From Glaesserella sp041814905 (lineage in GTDB: Bacteria; Pseudomonadota; Gammaproteobacteria; Enterobacterales; Pasteurellaceae), in the NCBI RefSeq assembly GCF_041814905.1, contig NZ_JBGXYA010000010.1, forward strand, positions 1 to 45,231: a stretch of 45,231 nucleotides of DNA, read 5' to 3'. The stretch's first letter is position 1, and every line of letters starts with the position of its first letter. Below, one piece after another: positions 15,275 to 22,752 of the stretch. The position numbers and the translations under genes are program-made. The notes below the pieces were generated by a model. The model made no database searches. It was not told the origin of the DNA and was given only the letters and a program-made list of their open reading frames with translations.

Positions 15275-18139
15275 CTAAAGCACTTCAATCGCCTTATACT
15301 GCGCTTGCAATTTCTCAAGTCCGTCTTGGTACTCTTGCATTTTTTCACGCTCTTTGGCAATAACTGCTTCCGGGGCTTTTGCAACAAAGGCTTCGTTGCT
15401 GAGTTTGCCTTCGATACGTTTCACTTCGCCGTTCAATTTTTCGATCTCTTTGCTCAAACGAGCAAGCTCGGCATCTTTGTTGATAAAGCCAGCCATTGGC
15501 ACTAGCACTTCTGCGTTACCGACTAGTTTCGCCACAGAAAGTGGAGCCTCTTCGCCTTGGGCAAGTACTTGTACGCTGTCTAACTTCGCCATTGCTTTTA
15601 ACAAGCGGTCGTTTTCCGCTAACATTTTGCAATGTTCGTCAGACAGGTTACGCACTAAGAAATCCAAGCCTTTGCTTGGGGCGATGTTGCACTCTGCACG
15701 AATATTACGCACCGCAACAATCAACTCTTTCAACCAGTTGATTTGCATTTCCGCTGCCTCGTCAATTTGGCTTTCTTCCACTTTCGGGAAAGGTTGTAAC
15801 ATAATGGTGTCGCCTTCTACCCCTGCAAAGCCTTTCACTTTCTGCCAGATTTCTTCAGTAATGAATGGAATAATCGGGTGAGCTAAACGCAATAATTTTT
15901 CCAACACACGCACGAGGGTTTGGCTTGCACCACGTTTTTGAGCGTCTGTGCCGTTGGCAAACACAGGTTTGGTAAGCTCTAAATACCAGTCACAGAATTG
16001 GTTCCAAGTGAACTCGTAAATGGTATTTGCCGCTAAGTCGAAACGGTATTGGCTTAAGGCATCACGGAACTCGCCCACGGTGCGGTTGAATGTGGATTGG
16101 ATCCAACGATCCGCCAAGCTGTATTCCACGTCACCTGCCGATAAATCTAATTTATCGTTGGTCAATACGAAGCGGCTCGCATTCCATAATTTGTTACAGA
16201 AATTGCGGTAGCCTTCCAAACGTTTCATATCCCAGTTGATGTCACGTCCGTTGCTTGCTAATGCCGCCAAGGTGAAACGCAGTGCGTCCGTACCGTGTGG
16301 GGCGATACCGTTCTCGAACTCCTTACGGGTCGCTTTGGCAATTTTTTCCGCCAACTGCGGTTGCATCATATTGCCCGTACGTTTTTCAAGCAGATCTTCA
16401 AGGCTGATACCGTCAATCATATCAATCGGGTCTAACACGTTCCCTTTTGATTTTGACATTTTTTGCCCTTGTTCATCACGGATCAAACCTGTTACATACA
16501 CAGTTTTAAATGGCACTTGTGGTTTACCGTTTTCATCTTTGATGAAGTGCATCGTAAACATAATCATACGAGCCACCCAGAAGAAGATGATGTCAAAGCC
16601 TGTGATTAACACATCGGTCGGGTGATACATTTTGAGTTCTTTCGTTTGCTCCGGCCAACCTAACGTTGAGAATGTCCATAAGCCTGACGAGAACCAAGTA
16701 TCCAACACGTCTTCATCTTGTTTTAAGGCTAAATCTGCCGGTAAGTTGTATTTTGTACGCACTTCCGCTTCATCGCGTGCCACATAAACGTTACCTTCCG
16801 CATCGTACCACGCAGGAATACGGTGTCCCCACCATAATTGGCGAGAAATACACCAGTCTTGAATATCACGCATCCAAGAGAAGTACAGGTTTTCATACTG
16901 TTTCGGCACGAATTGAATTTCACCGTCTTCCACCGCTTTGGTAGCTACCTCTGCTAATGGTTTTACCGACACATACCATTGGTCGGTCAGCATCGGCTCA
17001 ATCGGCACGCCACCACGGTCGCCATAAGGCACTTTTAAGTCGTGCGGTTTGATTTCCTCTAACAAGCCAAGGGCTTCAAAGTCTGCTACGATTTTCTTAC
17101 GCGCCGCAAAACGCTCTAAACCTTGATAATCCGCCGGAATAAGTGCGGTGTAATTTTCTAAAGGTTTACCGTCTGAGCCGATAATTTCCGCTTCATCACG
17201 AATATCCGCATTTAAGGTCATCACGTTCACCATTGGCAACTGATGGCGTTTGCCTACTTCGTAGTCGTTGAAGTCGTGAGCTGGGGTAATTTTCACCACG
17301 CCTGTACCGAACTCACGATCTACATAATCGTCCGCAATAATCGGGATTTCACGGTTTGCAAGCGGTAGGATCACGGTCTTACCGATCAAAGACTGGTAAC
17401 GTTCATCTTCAGGGTGAACCGCTACCGCTGTATCGCCTAACATCGTTTCAGGACGAGTAGTAGCCACCACCAAATAATCTTTACCGTCCGCCGTTTTCGC
17501 TCCGTTGGCTAACGGATAACGGAAATGCCACAGCGAGCCTTTGCTCTCTTTGTTTTCCACTTCAAGATCAGAAATCGCCGTGTGTAATTTCGGATCCCAG
17601 TTTACCAAGCGTTTGCCACGATAAATCAAGCCTTCTTCGTGTAAACGTACGAACACTTCTTTTACCGCATTGGACAAACCTTCGTCCATCGTAAAACGCT
17701 CACGATCCCAGTCGATCGAGTTACCTAAACGACGCATTTGCTGTCCGATCGTGCCACCTGAATAGGCTTTCCAATCCCAGATTTTATTGATGAACGCTTC
17801 ACGCCCGTAATCGTGGCGGGTTTTACCTTCTTCCGCCGCAATTTTGCGTTCCACCACCATTTGGGTTGCAATCCCTGCGTGGTCAGTCCCCGCTTGCCAT
17901 AGGGTGTTATTGCCTTCCATACGGTTAAAACGGATTAAGGTATCCATTAAGGTTTGCTGGAAAGCGTGCCCCATATGCAAACTCCCCGTCACATTTGGCG
18001 GTGGAATTGCGATACAGTAACTTGGAACATTCGGGTTTTCATTCGGCTTAAAATAGCCTTGTTCTTCCCAGTGTTTATAAAGTGCTTGTTCGACTGCCGA
18101 TGAGTCGAAACGATCTTCCATTTCGAATTTTTGGGTCAT
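15275..18139 (-). CDS. valS: valine-tRNA ligase
   Basis: A class I aminoacyl-tRNA synthetase of 954 residues that charges tRNA-Val. The HIGH motif appears as LHMGH at 54-58 and the KMSKS loop as KMSKSKGN near residue 560. The large CP1 editing domain lies between, and a C-terminal anticodon-binding domain and coiled-coil arm (about 885-950) complete it. In E. coli and relatives it directly follows holC; here the two are separated by an accessory segment. An uptake signal lies in its 3' part (15601-15609). Confidence 0.97.
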   Translation of the reverse strand: MTQKFEMEDRFDSSAVEQALYKHWEEQGYFKPNENPNVPSYCIAIPPPNVTGSLHMGHAFQQTLMDTLIRFNRMEGNNTLWQAGTDHAGIATQMVVERKIAAEEGKTRHDYGREAFINKIWDWKAYSGGTIGQQMRRLGNSIDWDRERFTMDEGLSNAVKEVFVRLHEEGLIYRGKRLVNWDPKLHTAISDLEVENKESKGSLWHFRYPLANGAKTADGKDYLVVATTRPETMLGDTAVAVHPEDERYQSLIGKTVILPLANREIPIIADDYVDREFGTGVVKITPAHDFNDYEVGKRHQLPMVNVMTLNADIRDEAEIIGSDGKPLENYTALIPADYQGLERFAARKKIVADFEALGLLEEIKPHDLKVPYGDRGGVPIEPMLTDQWYVSVKPLAEVATKAVEDGEIQFVPKQYENLYFSWMRDIQDWCISRQLWWGHRIPAWYDAEGNVYVARDEAEVRTKYNLPADLALKQDEDVLDTWFSSGLWTFSTLGWPEQTKELKMYHPTDVLITGFDIIFFWVARMIMFTMHFIKDENGKPQVPFKTVYVTGLIRDEQGQKMSKSKGNVLDPIDMIDGISLEDLLEKRTGNMMQPQLAEKIAKATRKEFENGIAPHGTDALRFTLAALASNGRDINWDMKRLEGYRNFCNKLWNASRFVLTNDKLDLSAGDVEYSLADRWIQSTFNRTVGEFRDALSQYRFDLAANTIYEFTWNQFCDWYLELTKPVFANGTDAQKRGASQTLVRVLEKLLRLAHPIIPFITEEIWQKVKGFAGVEGDTIMLQPFPKVEESQIDEAAEMQINWLKELIVAVRNIRAECNIAPSKGLDFLVRNLSDEHCKMLAENDRLLKAMAKLDSVQVLAQGEEAPLSVAKLVGNAEVLVPMAGFINKDAELARLSKEIEKLNGEVKRIEGKLSNEAFVAKAPEAVIAKEREKMQEYQDGLEKLQAQYKAIEVL

Positions 18140-18159
18140 TTTGTTTCTCTTAAATTTAG

Positions 18160-18702
18160 CTACCTTTTAAATTTGTTTTTTAATGAAATCCACATATCTT
18201 TAATTCTGATTTTTATTCCAGTCCATAAAAAATTTATAACTAATAATGTGATAGATATTGTAGTTACCTTAATTGCCAACTCTTCTTGAATATTAATTCC
18301 AAAAAATTCTATCGGTGAAATAGTACTGTAAAAAGAAACAAATACACAACATAAACATAAAAATATGATTAATATCATCATAAATAGAAATTGATTCGAA
18401 ACTATTATTTTTCGGCTAGCTAGCTCATATTGATCATTACTAATTTCTGTAATAACTGTTTTTATAGTTTTTGTGTTTTTATAAGAAATTTTAGCTGTAC
18501 CATCTTTCTCTCCATCTTTGAGTGCTTTTGCTATAGTACTTATTATTGTTGTTTTATTACTTTCATTATCACCTAGTTTAGATAAGACATTTTCTAACGA
18601 TATATAAAATTCCTGTTCATCTTTATGTTTGATATAAAGAACAATAGCAACAATTGCCAAAATTATCATTATCAATAGTAAATATGACATAAATCTTTCC
18701 AT
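18160..18702 (-). CDS. small membrane protein of unknown function
   Basis: A 180-residue protein, unrecognised. It has an N-terminal membrane helix (about 5-24), a soluble Lys/Asp-rich section (25-100) and two further helices (about 103-125 and 143-163), ending in a basic tail. The ATG at 18702 has an AAGGA site 7 bases away. It is 20 bases upstream of valS on the same strand and could be co-transcribed with it. Its base composition is visibly more AT-rich than valS and it lies in the holC-valS accessory segment, both signs of acquisition. Its overall plan resembles the other small membrane protein of this segment (22246-22722) only in the N-terminal helix. Confidence 0.6.
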   Translation of the reverse strand: MERFMSYLLLIMIILAIVAIVLYIKHKDEQEFYISLENVLSKLGDNESNKTTIISTIAKALKDGEKDGTAKISYKNTKTIKTVITEISNDQYELASRKIIVSNQFLFMMILIIFLCLCCVFVSFYSTISPIEFFGINIQEELAIKVTTISITLLVINFLWTGIKIRIKDMWISLKNKFKR

Positions 18703-18832
18703 TATATATCCTTAAAATAAAATTAACTTGATAGTATTTACAGTATAATTTATCGTAATCGCTTATTTGCAAGATTTTACTAAAACCCAATTGCTTGCAA
18801 TCCACATACAGCAAGCCGTACGTGGTTACGAT

Positions 18833-18930
18833 CAGCCTTCGGCTGAATGAGCCACGCTGTGGCTCTTTTTCCAATCCCTAGCCCCAACGGGGCTGAATTA
18901 TGCGTAACCTAGTACGGCTTTGCCGTGCTA
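18833..18930. repeat. cluster of short palindromes
   Basis: Four separate hairpins occur in 98 bases: CAGCC/GGCTG (18833-18845), GAGCCAC/GTGGCTC followed by TTTTT (18849-18870), AGCCCC/GGGGCT (18880-18894), and TAGTACGGC/GCCGTGCTA (18910-18930, one mismatch). CCCTAG/CTAGGG flank the last two. No gene is seen. It looks like accumulated or decayed REP-type units. Confidence 0.65.
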
Positions 18931-18974
18931 GGGATAAAGCAAATTTTACTCACCGACTTCGTTTTTACCGCTGC

Positions 18975-19131
18975 CAAATCTCCCCTAACCCCTCTTTGCT
19001 AAAGAGGGGAACTGGCTCAAACGAAAATATAAAATCGAAGTACTTCAAAAAGAGGCTCAATTTTTTAGATGAGCGATTATTTTCTTCGATCTGATCCCCC
19101 TCTTTAGTAAAGAGGGGTTAGGGGAGATTTG
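18975..19131. repeat. 157-bp element with 35-bp inverted termini
   Basis: Arms at 18975-19009 and 19097-19131 match in inverse at 34 of 35 bases. Each arm contains a 21-base palindrome (CCCCTCTTT/AAAGAGGGG). The 87-base interior is non-coding, with a weaker inner ATCGAAG/CTTCGAT pairing. Size and termini are those of a MITE-like element. With 18833-18930 it accounts for the gene-free stretch 18703-19165; nothing else is seen there. Confidence 0.75.
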
Positions 19132-19165
19132 TCAAACACAATAACTAAGTAAAAAAATCTCAATA

Positions 19166-19336
19166 TTATTGCGCATATTCAATCACTCGAATAAAACCAT
19201 TTGGATGATGCTCAATCAAATCCCCGTTTTCACGTCGATAAGTCACGACTTCACGCTTCTTCTTATCATCCATCCACGCTTTAAATTGAATCTGCAACTG
19301 GCGTTGTTGTTCTCTAATTTGTTCGATTTTGGTCAT
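19166..19336 (-). CDS. 56-residue ORF coupled to fic
   Basis: A small, charged, cytoplasmic protein starting MTKIEQIREQQRQLQIQF and ending FIRVIEYAQ. It has a predicted N-terminal helix to about residue 30, then a short strand-rich tail. The ATG lies one base after the fic stop codon, so translation is probably coupled. A GGAGAAATAAA sequence overlapping the fic end serves as ribosome binding site. A second, broken copy exists at 21947-22116 with the N-terminal 29 residues nearly unchanged, which supports it being a real coding unit. No function recognised. Being tied to a Fic protein it could be a partner or modulator, but it lacks the (S/T)xxxE(G/N) antitoxin motif. Confidence 0.7.
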   Translation of the reverse strand: MTKIEQIREQQRQLQIQFKAWMDDKKKREVVTYRRENGDLIEHHPNGFIRVIEYAQ

Positions 19337-19337
19337 T

Positions 19338-20084
19338 TTATTTCTCCAAAATTCTCAAATACCGATCTAACTCTTGAATTTCATAATCCGCAATTAATTC
19401 CGTTAAAGTCACCGTACTTTGCTGATTCTTATGAAAATCATCAAAACATTGATAATATTTTGCTCGGTTCGTAAATTTAATATCAATCGGTAAATAACCT
19501 TGTTTAAGCAATTCAAAATTAATCAGCAATCGCCCAGTTCGTCCGTTACCATCAATAAAAGGATGAATACTCTCAAACGCCAAATGTAACCAGCTAATGG
19601 CTTCAATCGGGTGAAGTCCGGTCAATTTCTGCTGATATTTTTCAATTAAGCGTTGCATTTCTTCCGCAATTAAATAAGGTGCAGTCGGTTCGTTTTCAGC
19701 CCCTAAAATACGCACAGGAATTTTACGATAAACACCGCGATTTTCCGCACTCCCCATTAATACCAAAGAATGAATATCTTTAATCGTGCGTTCGGTTAAT
19801 GGCTCATTATTTACCACTAATTCATAAATATAATTAAACGCGTCTTTAAAACCGATAATATCCAAATGTTCACGAATCGGTTTTTCCGCAATGGTGATAC
19901 CTTCTTTTAAAATCAGCACGGTTTCTCGCAATGTGATTGTATTTCCTTCAATCGCATTAGAGTTATAACTACTCTCAATAATAAATTCTTCTCGCAAGCG
20001 TTGCACTTCCGCAGTGGAAAGCGGGCGATATTGAGTCAGCTGATTTTTTAAGTATTCAATTTGGTTTAGTTTATGATTGTGCAT
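19338..20084 (-). CDS. class II Fic-domain protein (probable AMP transferase)
   Basis: A 248-residue Fic protein. The catalytic motif HPFIDGNGRTGR at 174-185 is complete (general-base histidine 174, phosphate-binding DGNGR), so it should transfer AMP or a related group from a nucleotide to a hydroxyl on a target protein. The N-terminal half holds SNAIEG at 42-47, matching the self-inhibitory (S/T)xxxE(G/N) helix; with that helix ahead of the Fic core it is class II, normally kept off by itself. An N-terminal segment and a C-terminal winged-helix-like tail flank the core. It starts 12 bases behind the YecA-like gene and is coupled to the 56-residue ORF. Targets are unknown. Confidence 0.88.
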   Translation of the reverse strand: MHNHKLNQIEYLKNQLTQYRPLSTAEVQRLREEFIIESSYNSNAIEGNTITLRETVLILKEGITIAEKPIREHLDIIGFKDAFNYIYELVVNNEPLTERTIKDIHSLVLMGSAENRGVYRKIPVRILGAENEPTAPYLIAEEMQRLIEKYQQKLTGLHPIEAISWLHLAFESIHPFIDGNGRTGRLLINFELLKQGYLPIDIKFTNRAKYYQCFDDFHKNQQSTVTLTELIADYEIQELDRYLRILEK

Positions 20085-20095
20085 TTATCTACTTA

Positions 20096-20683
20096 TTAAG
20101 GTTTATATAAATTATTTTTAACATATTGATAAATCTTCAAAGCGGCATTTTCAATTTTTTCTGCTTGCCTATTTAATTCTTCATTAGTAATTTCATCCGG
20201 CTGTTCAACTAAAGTAGAATAATACTTAATTAAATCTAATTCAGGTTGAATATCTTTTGGTAATTGCTGTATTCCTGCAAGTTCAATACCATACATATAC
20301 GTTACGCACCAATCCTCAGAAATAAAAAATTCACCATCACCCAAATCACGAATTTCAAATTGAGCATAGTAAATACCTTTACCTCGATTTAAACGATCAA
20401 TCAGCTCATTGTAATATCGAAAAATAAGATCTAAATAGCGTTCTAAAGCCTTCTTATTTTTCCATTGGGGTTCTTGATAACCCCATAATCTTGGCAGCCA
20501 TTGGCTTGGTTGAATTAAGGTTGGTGAGGAAAGAATAGCAGTCAGGAAACCGTCTAACTCTACGAGAGAATAAATTCCCCTATCATCTTCTTCACTTGCG
20601 TACTCTAGAATAAGTTGATCTAATTCCTCTAATTCGTCTTCAGATAGCGGTTTAAAATCCATCATTTTCATCATATTACTCAC
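20096..20683 (-). CDS. UPF0149 (YecA/YgfB) family protein
   Basis: A 195-residue acidic protein with the family pattern LVELDGFLTAILSSP...PSQWLPRLWG near residues 42-68. The SEC-C zinc motif found at the end of some YecA proteins is absent. Function is not established for this family. The frame opens with GTG at 20683, which overlaps the end of an elaA 3' fragment; ATG codons at 20674, 20671, 20665 and 20662 are alternatives, and no ribosome binding site decides. It is followed at 12 bases by fic, so the two are probably one unit. Confidence 0.72.
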   Translation of the reverse strand: MSNMMKMMDFKPLSEDELEELDQLILEYASEEDDRGIYSLVELDGFLTAILSSPTLIQPSQWLPRLWGYQEPQWKNKKALERYLDLIFRYYNELIDRLNRGKGIYYAQFEIRDLGDGEFFISEDWCVTYMYGIELAGIQQLPKDIQPELDLIKYYSTLVEQPDEITNEELNRQAEKIENAALKIYQYVKNNLYKP

Positions 20684-20772
20684 GCTTTACCATATCCAAA
20701 TGCGGTATCCCATCTTCCAAATAAACCTCGGAAATCGGTTTAAACCCAAGCGATTGGTAAAAATCTTGCAAA
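20676..20772 (-). pseudogene. displaced 3' end of elaA
   Basis: Bases 20689-20772 repeat 21410-21493 with 3 differences in 84. They encode the C-terminal residues of the ElaA protein (FYQSLGFKPISEVYLEDG and on), then run out as KRE and a stop at 20676. There is no start or upstream part. It lies exactly between the lipoprotein gene and the YecA-like gene, as expected if the lipoprotein gene entered next to elaA and pushed aside its old 3' end. Confidence 0.85.
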
Positions 20773-20798
20773 GATATTTGCAAATTTCCGCCTAAATC

Positions 20799-21302
20799 CT
20801 ACCGCTCGTAGCAATCATACGCCACGGCATTTTTGACATATTCCTCATAACGATAATAGCTATTTTCTAGTTCTTGATAATTGACCCGTTTACATTTGGC
20901 TAACGCCGGATCGTTTTCCTCCAACACTTTAATCGTGACTTTATATGTTCTTTCAGCACGACCGTGGCTGGAAAACCCAAAAGGTCCGAAACTCGGAATG
21001 ACGTGGTCCACCGGCACAAGTCCCCGTATGTAAAACGATACGCCTTTTAAATCTGTCGGGGAAAAATTACCGTCATGTGTCACACGACAGCCGGCATGTT
21101 CTATGGTGTATCCGTGCTCTTCCCCTTCTTTTAAAATAAGCAGGGCAGAGCAATTATACATATGATATTCGCTTGGATACCAATAATACGGCTTGCCTTT
21201 CACAGCGACGTAAGGCTCCGGTGGCGGATATGTCGCTGTTGAACACGCGTTGAGCACGCTCAATAATAGTGCCAAACAGATTATTTTCACAATACATTTC
21301 AT
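20799..21302 (-). CDS. lipoprotein of unknown function
   Basis: A 167-residue predicted lipoprotein with signal peptide and lipobox LNAC (cysteine 20). The mature part is Tyr/Pro-rich at first (YPPPEPYVAV) and has five further cysteines (in YNCS, AGCR, AKCKR and YDCYER among others), suggesting disulfides in the periplasm. Not recognised. It is flanked by the intact elaA 3' end and its displaced copy, so it is the cargo of a 721-base duplication unit. A ribosome binding site of the GGAGAC type precedes the ATG. Confidence 0.65.
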   Translation of the reverse strand: MKCIVKIICLALLLSVLNACSTATYPPPEPYVAVKGKPYYWYPSEYHMYNCSALLILKEGEEHGYTIEHAGCRVTHDGNFSPTDLKGVSFYIRGLVPVDHVIPSFGPFGFSSHGRAERTYKVTIKVLEENDPALAKCKRVNYQELENSYYRYEEYVKNAVAYDCYER

Positions 21303-21370
21303 AAAATGTCTCCTGCACGGGTGTTATCTGTGTCGGTTTGTTTGAATTTGCAAAATTTTGCCCGTTTTCG

Positions 21371-21379
21371 ACCGCTTGT
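21371..21379. repeat. DNA uptake signal (Apl-type USS)
   Basis: ACCGCTTGT preceded by CAAAATTTTGC, the extended form of the signal, in the gap between elaA and the lipoprotein gene inside the accessory segment. Confidence 0.75.
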
Positions 21380-21396
21380 AACCACTTCGTAGTTTT

Positions 21397-21828
21397 CTAA
21401 ATAGTCAACACCATATCCAAATGCGGTATCCCGTCTTCCAAATAAACCTCGGAAATCGGTTTAAACCCAAGTGATTGGTAAAAATTTTGCAAATAGGCTT
21501 GAGCTTGTACATATACCTTTTCACCTTGCCATTGTTGCTGACAAACAGTGAGAGCCTGCACCATCAATTTTTTCGCTAAACCTGTTCCCCTTGCTTCTTT
21601 GGTTACCAACACTCTGCCGATATGCACACCATCTTGTTCGGGAATAATCCGACAGTAAGCAGTCAGTTTTGCTGAATTTTTTGCAAAAAGGTGTAAGGCT
21701 TTCAGGTCTTTTTCATCGACTTCTTGATACGCACAATTTTGCTCTACCACAAAAACAGCAACACGCGCTTGGTAAATCTCAAACAATTCTTGAACTGAAA
21801 GTTCGCTAAATGCTTTTAGTTTCCACAT
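21397..21828 (-). CDS. elaA: GNAT acetyltransferase ElaA
   Basis: A small N-acetyltransferase of about 143 residues from the ATG at 21828. The ElaA pattern is clear: WKLKAFSELSVQELFEIYQARVAVFVVEQNCAYQE-type N-terminus, the acetyl-CoA loop VTKEARGTGLAKKLM, and GFKPISEVYLEDGIPH at the end. The substrate of ElaA proteins is unknown. The frame is open 16 codons further to 21876, but that part is translated from the decayed holC fragment in another frame. The ribosome binding site is poor (AAGG only 3 bases from the ATG), perhaps because the upstream DNA was replaced. Confidence 0.85.
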   Translation of the reverse strand: MWKLKAFSELSVQELFEIYQARVAVFVVEQNCAYQEVDEKDLKALHLFAKNSAKLTAYCRIIPEQDGVHIGRVLVTKEARGTGLAKKLMVQALTVCQQQWQGEKVYVQAQAYLQNFYQSLGFKPISEVYLEDGIPHLDMVLTI

Positions 21829-21845
21829 ACGCCTTGTTTCAATCC

Positions 21846-21938
21846 TTAAACTTGCTCTGTACTTAACTGTTCCCAACTGACGATACTATTTATAACGTTC
21901 CCTCGTTTGGGCTTTTTCGGTTTCATCCACAGTAAAAA
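21846..21938 (-). pseudogene. displaced, decayed 3' end of holC
   Basis: Translated in the holC frame it reads VDETEKAQTRERYK, stop, YRQLG, aligning with DEAEKTLARERYKQYRQLG at the end of the intact HolC. A later frame change gives LSTEQV and a stop, matching LTTEQA-stop. Damage: one in-frame TAG and an apparent 5-base loss at a TTGGG repeat. DNA identity to the intact 3' end is only moderate, so it is either old or came from a different lineage. It lies between the broken 56-residue ORF copy and elaA. Confidence 0.8.
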
Positions 21939-21946
21939 TGGCTAAA

Positions 21947-22116
21947 TTATTTTGCATATTCAATGATTTCTTCATGTCCGTCAGGATAATGGCGAACAAT
22001 ATTCCCATTCGGCGTTGGAAGATTAGCACCTCGCGTTTTCTCTTATCGTCCATCCACGCTTTAAACTGAATTTGCAGTTGGCGCTGTTGTTCTTTAATCT
22101 GTTCGATTTTGGTTAT
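21947..22116 (-). pseudogene. broken second copy of the 56-residue ORF
   Basis: Frame 1 gives TKIEQIKEQQRQLQIQF through KRKREV, nearly identical to the intact ORF at 19166-19336. The start codon is ATA instead of ATG, although a perfect GGAGGA ribosome binding site remains at 22121-22126. After KREV a one-base loss (probably in an A run) shifts the frame; the rest reads TPNGNIVRHYPDGHEEIIEYAK and a stop in the new frame. No Fic gene stands upstream of this copy. Confidence 0.8.
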
Positions 22117-22130
22117 TTTATCCTCCGACG

Positions 22131-22187
22131 GCGCAAGCGTTTACGCTTGTGCCAACTCATCTTTTTTCAGCACAAGTGTAAACGCTT
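22131..22187. repeat. nested inverted repeat before the broken ORF
   Basis: Arms at 22135-22152 and 22170-22187 match in inverse at 17 of 18 bases, with a 17-base spacer. The left arm is itself a hairpin (AAGCG/CGCTT extended by flanking pairs). This is the same compound layout as the elements at 12470, 14394 and 18975. Confidence 0.65.
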
Positions 22188-22206
22188 CCGCTATCAATCT
22201 TTTTTT

Positions 22207-22263
22207 ACAAGCGGTCTGTTTTTCGTGATTTTTGCAAAATTTTGCTTAAATCTGACCGCTTGT
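22207..22263 (-). terminator. USS-pair terminator at the end of the 158-residue ORF
   Basis: ACAAGCGGTC (22207-22216) and GACCGCTTGT (22254-22263) face each other around a 37-base spacer that holds the extended-signal tract GCAAAATTTTGC. In the minus direction the stem is followed by AAAAAAAG rather than T, so termination may be weak. In the plus direction it is preceded by T. The right arm overlaps the last codons of the ORF. Confidence 0.5.
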
Positions 22264-22722
22264 TGCCGGTTCTGCCGGTAACTTGAGTTTCAGCAAATTG
22301 CGATTTTGCTCCGCTTCATAGATTTGTTGATAGAACTGGTAGAAATCCAGAATCTGTTTGCTCAAGTCCATGCAGTTGATCACTTGCGCCGGCATATTAT
22401 CGCGCTGTTTGCGGTTTACTTTTATATAGCAGACGGCGCTGATGGTATAAAAATCGACTTCTACGTTGAGTTTCAAGTCCTCGTGAGCGATACCTAATGC
22501 GTAAAAGTGATCTTGAACGTACAGCCGTAAATGTTCGCTTAAGCGATCATTTAATCGGGTAAAAAACTCAGTTGCTTGTACATAATCGTACAGATCGATA
22601 TCCAAAATATTGTTACATCTGAATCGAAAATAAAGGGATTCTTTCTCCCGATAAGTCGTAACGGTTAAAAAAATCAATATTGATATACAAATCAAAATGA
22701 TCAGGTAAGCCAAATTTTCCAT
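22246..22722 (-). CDS. small membrane-anchored protein of unknown function
   Basis: A 158-residue protein, unrecognised. A single N-terminal membrane helix (about 4-24) is followed by a soluble domain of about 130 residues with mixed strands and helices, and its last residues are encoded within an uptake signal. It starts 30 bases after the holC stop. No convincing ribosome binding site precedes the ATG at 22722. It is the first cargo gene of the holC-valS segment and lies between intact holC and the displaced holC 3' end. Confidence 0.55.
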   Translation of the reverse strand: MENLAYLIILICISILIFLTVTTYREKESLYFRFRCNNILDIDLYDYVQATEFFTRLNDRLSEHLRLYVQDHFYALGIAHEDLKLNVEVDFYTISAVCYIKVNRKQRDNMPAQVINCMDLSKQILDFYQFYQQIYEAEQNRNLLKLKLPAEPATSGQI

Positions 22723-22752
22723 ATTGTAAAAAAAGAATAAGCATTGTAATTA

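Noticed and set aside
15354..15881. 175-codon open frame antisense to valS
   Set aside because: It lies wholly within valS on the opposite strand; its serine/alanine-rich translation is a reading-frame shadow.
18900..19094. 64-codon open frame through the palindrome cluster
   Set aside because: It runs across several palindromes and one arm of the MITE-like element and has no ribosome binding site.
12470..22187. CRISPR array
   Set aside because: The repeated palindromes differ in sequence between loci and are not regularly spaced with unique spacers; no cas genes are present.
18160..22752. Prophage, transposon or integrative element in the holC-valS segment
   Set aside because: No integrase, transposase, phage or conjugation gene and no tRNA attachment site were recognised; the evidence supports recombination cassettes instead.
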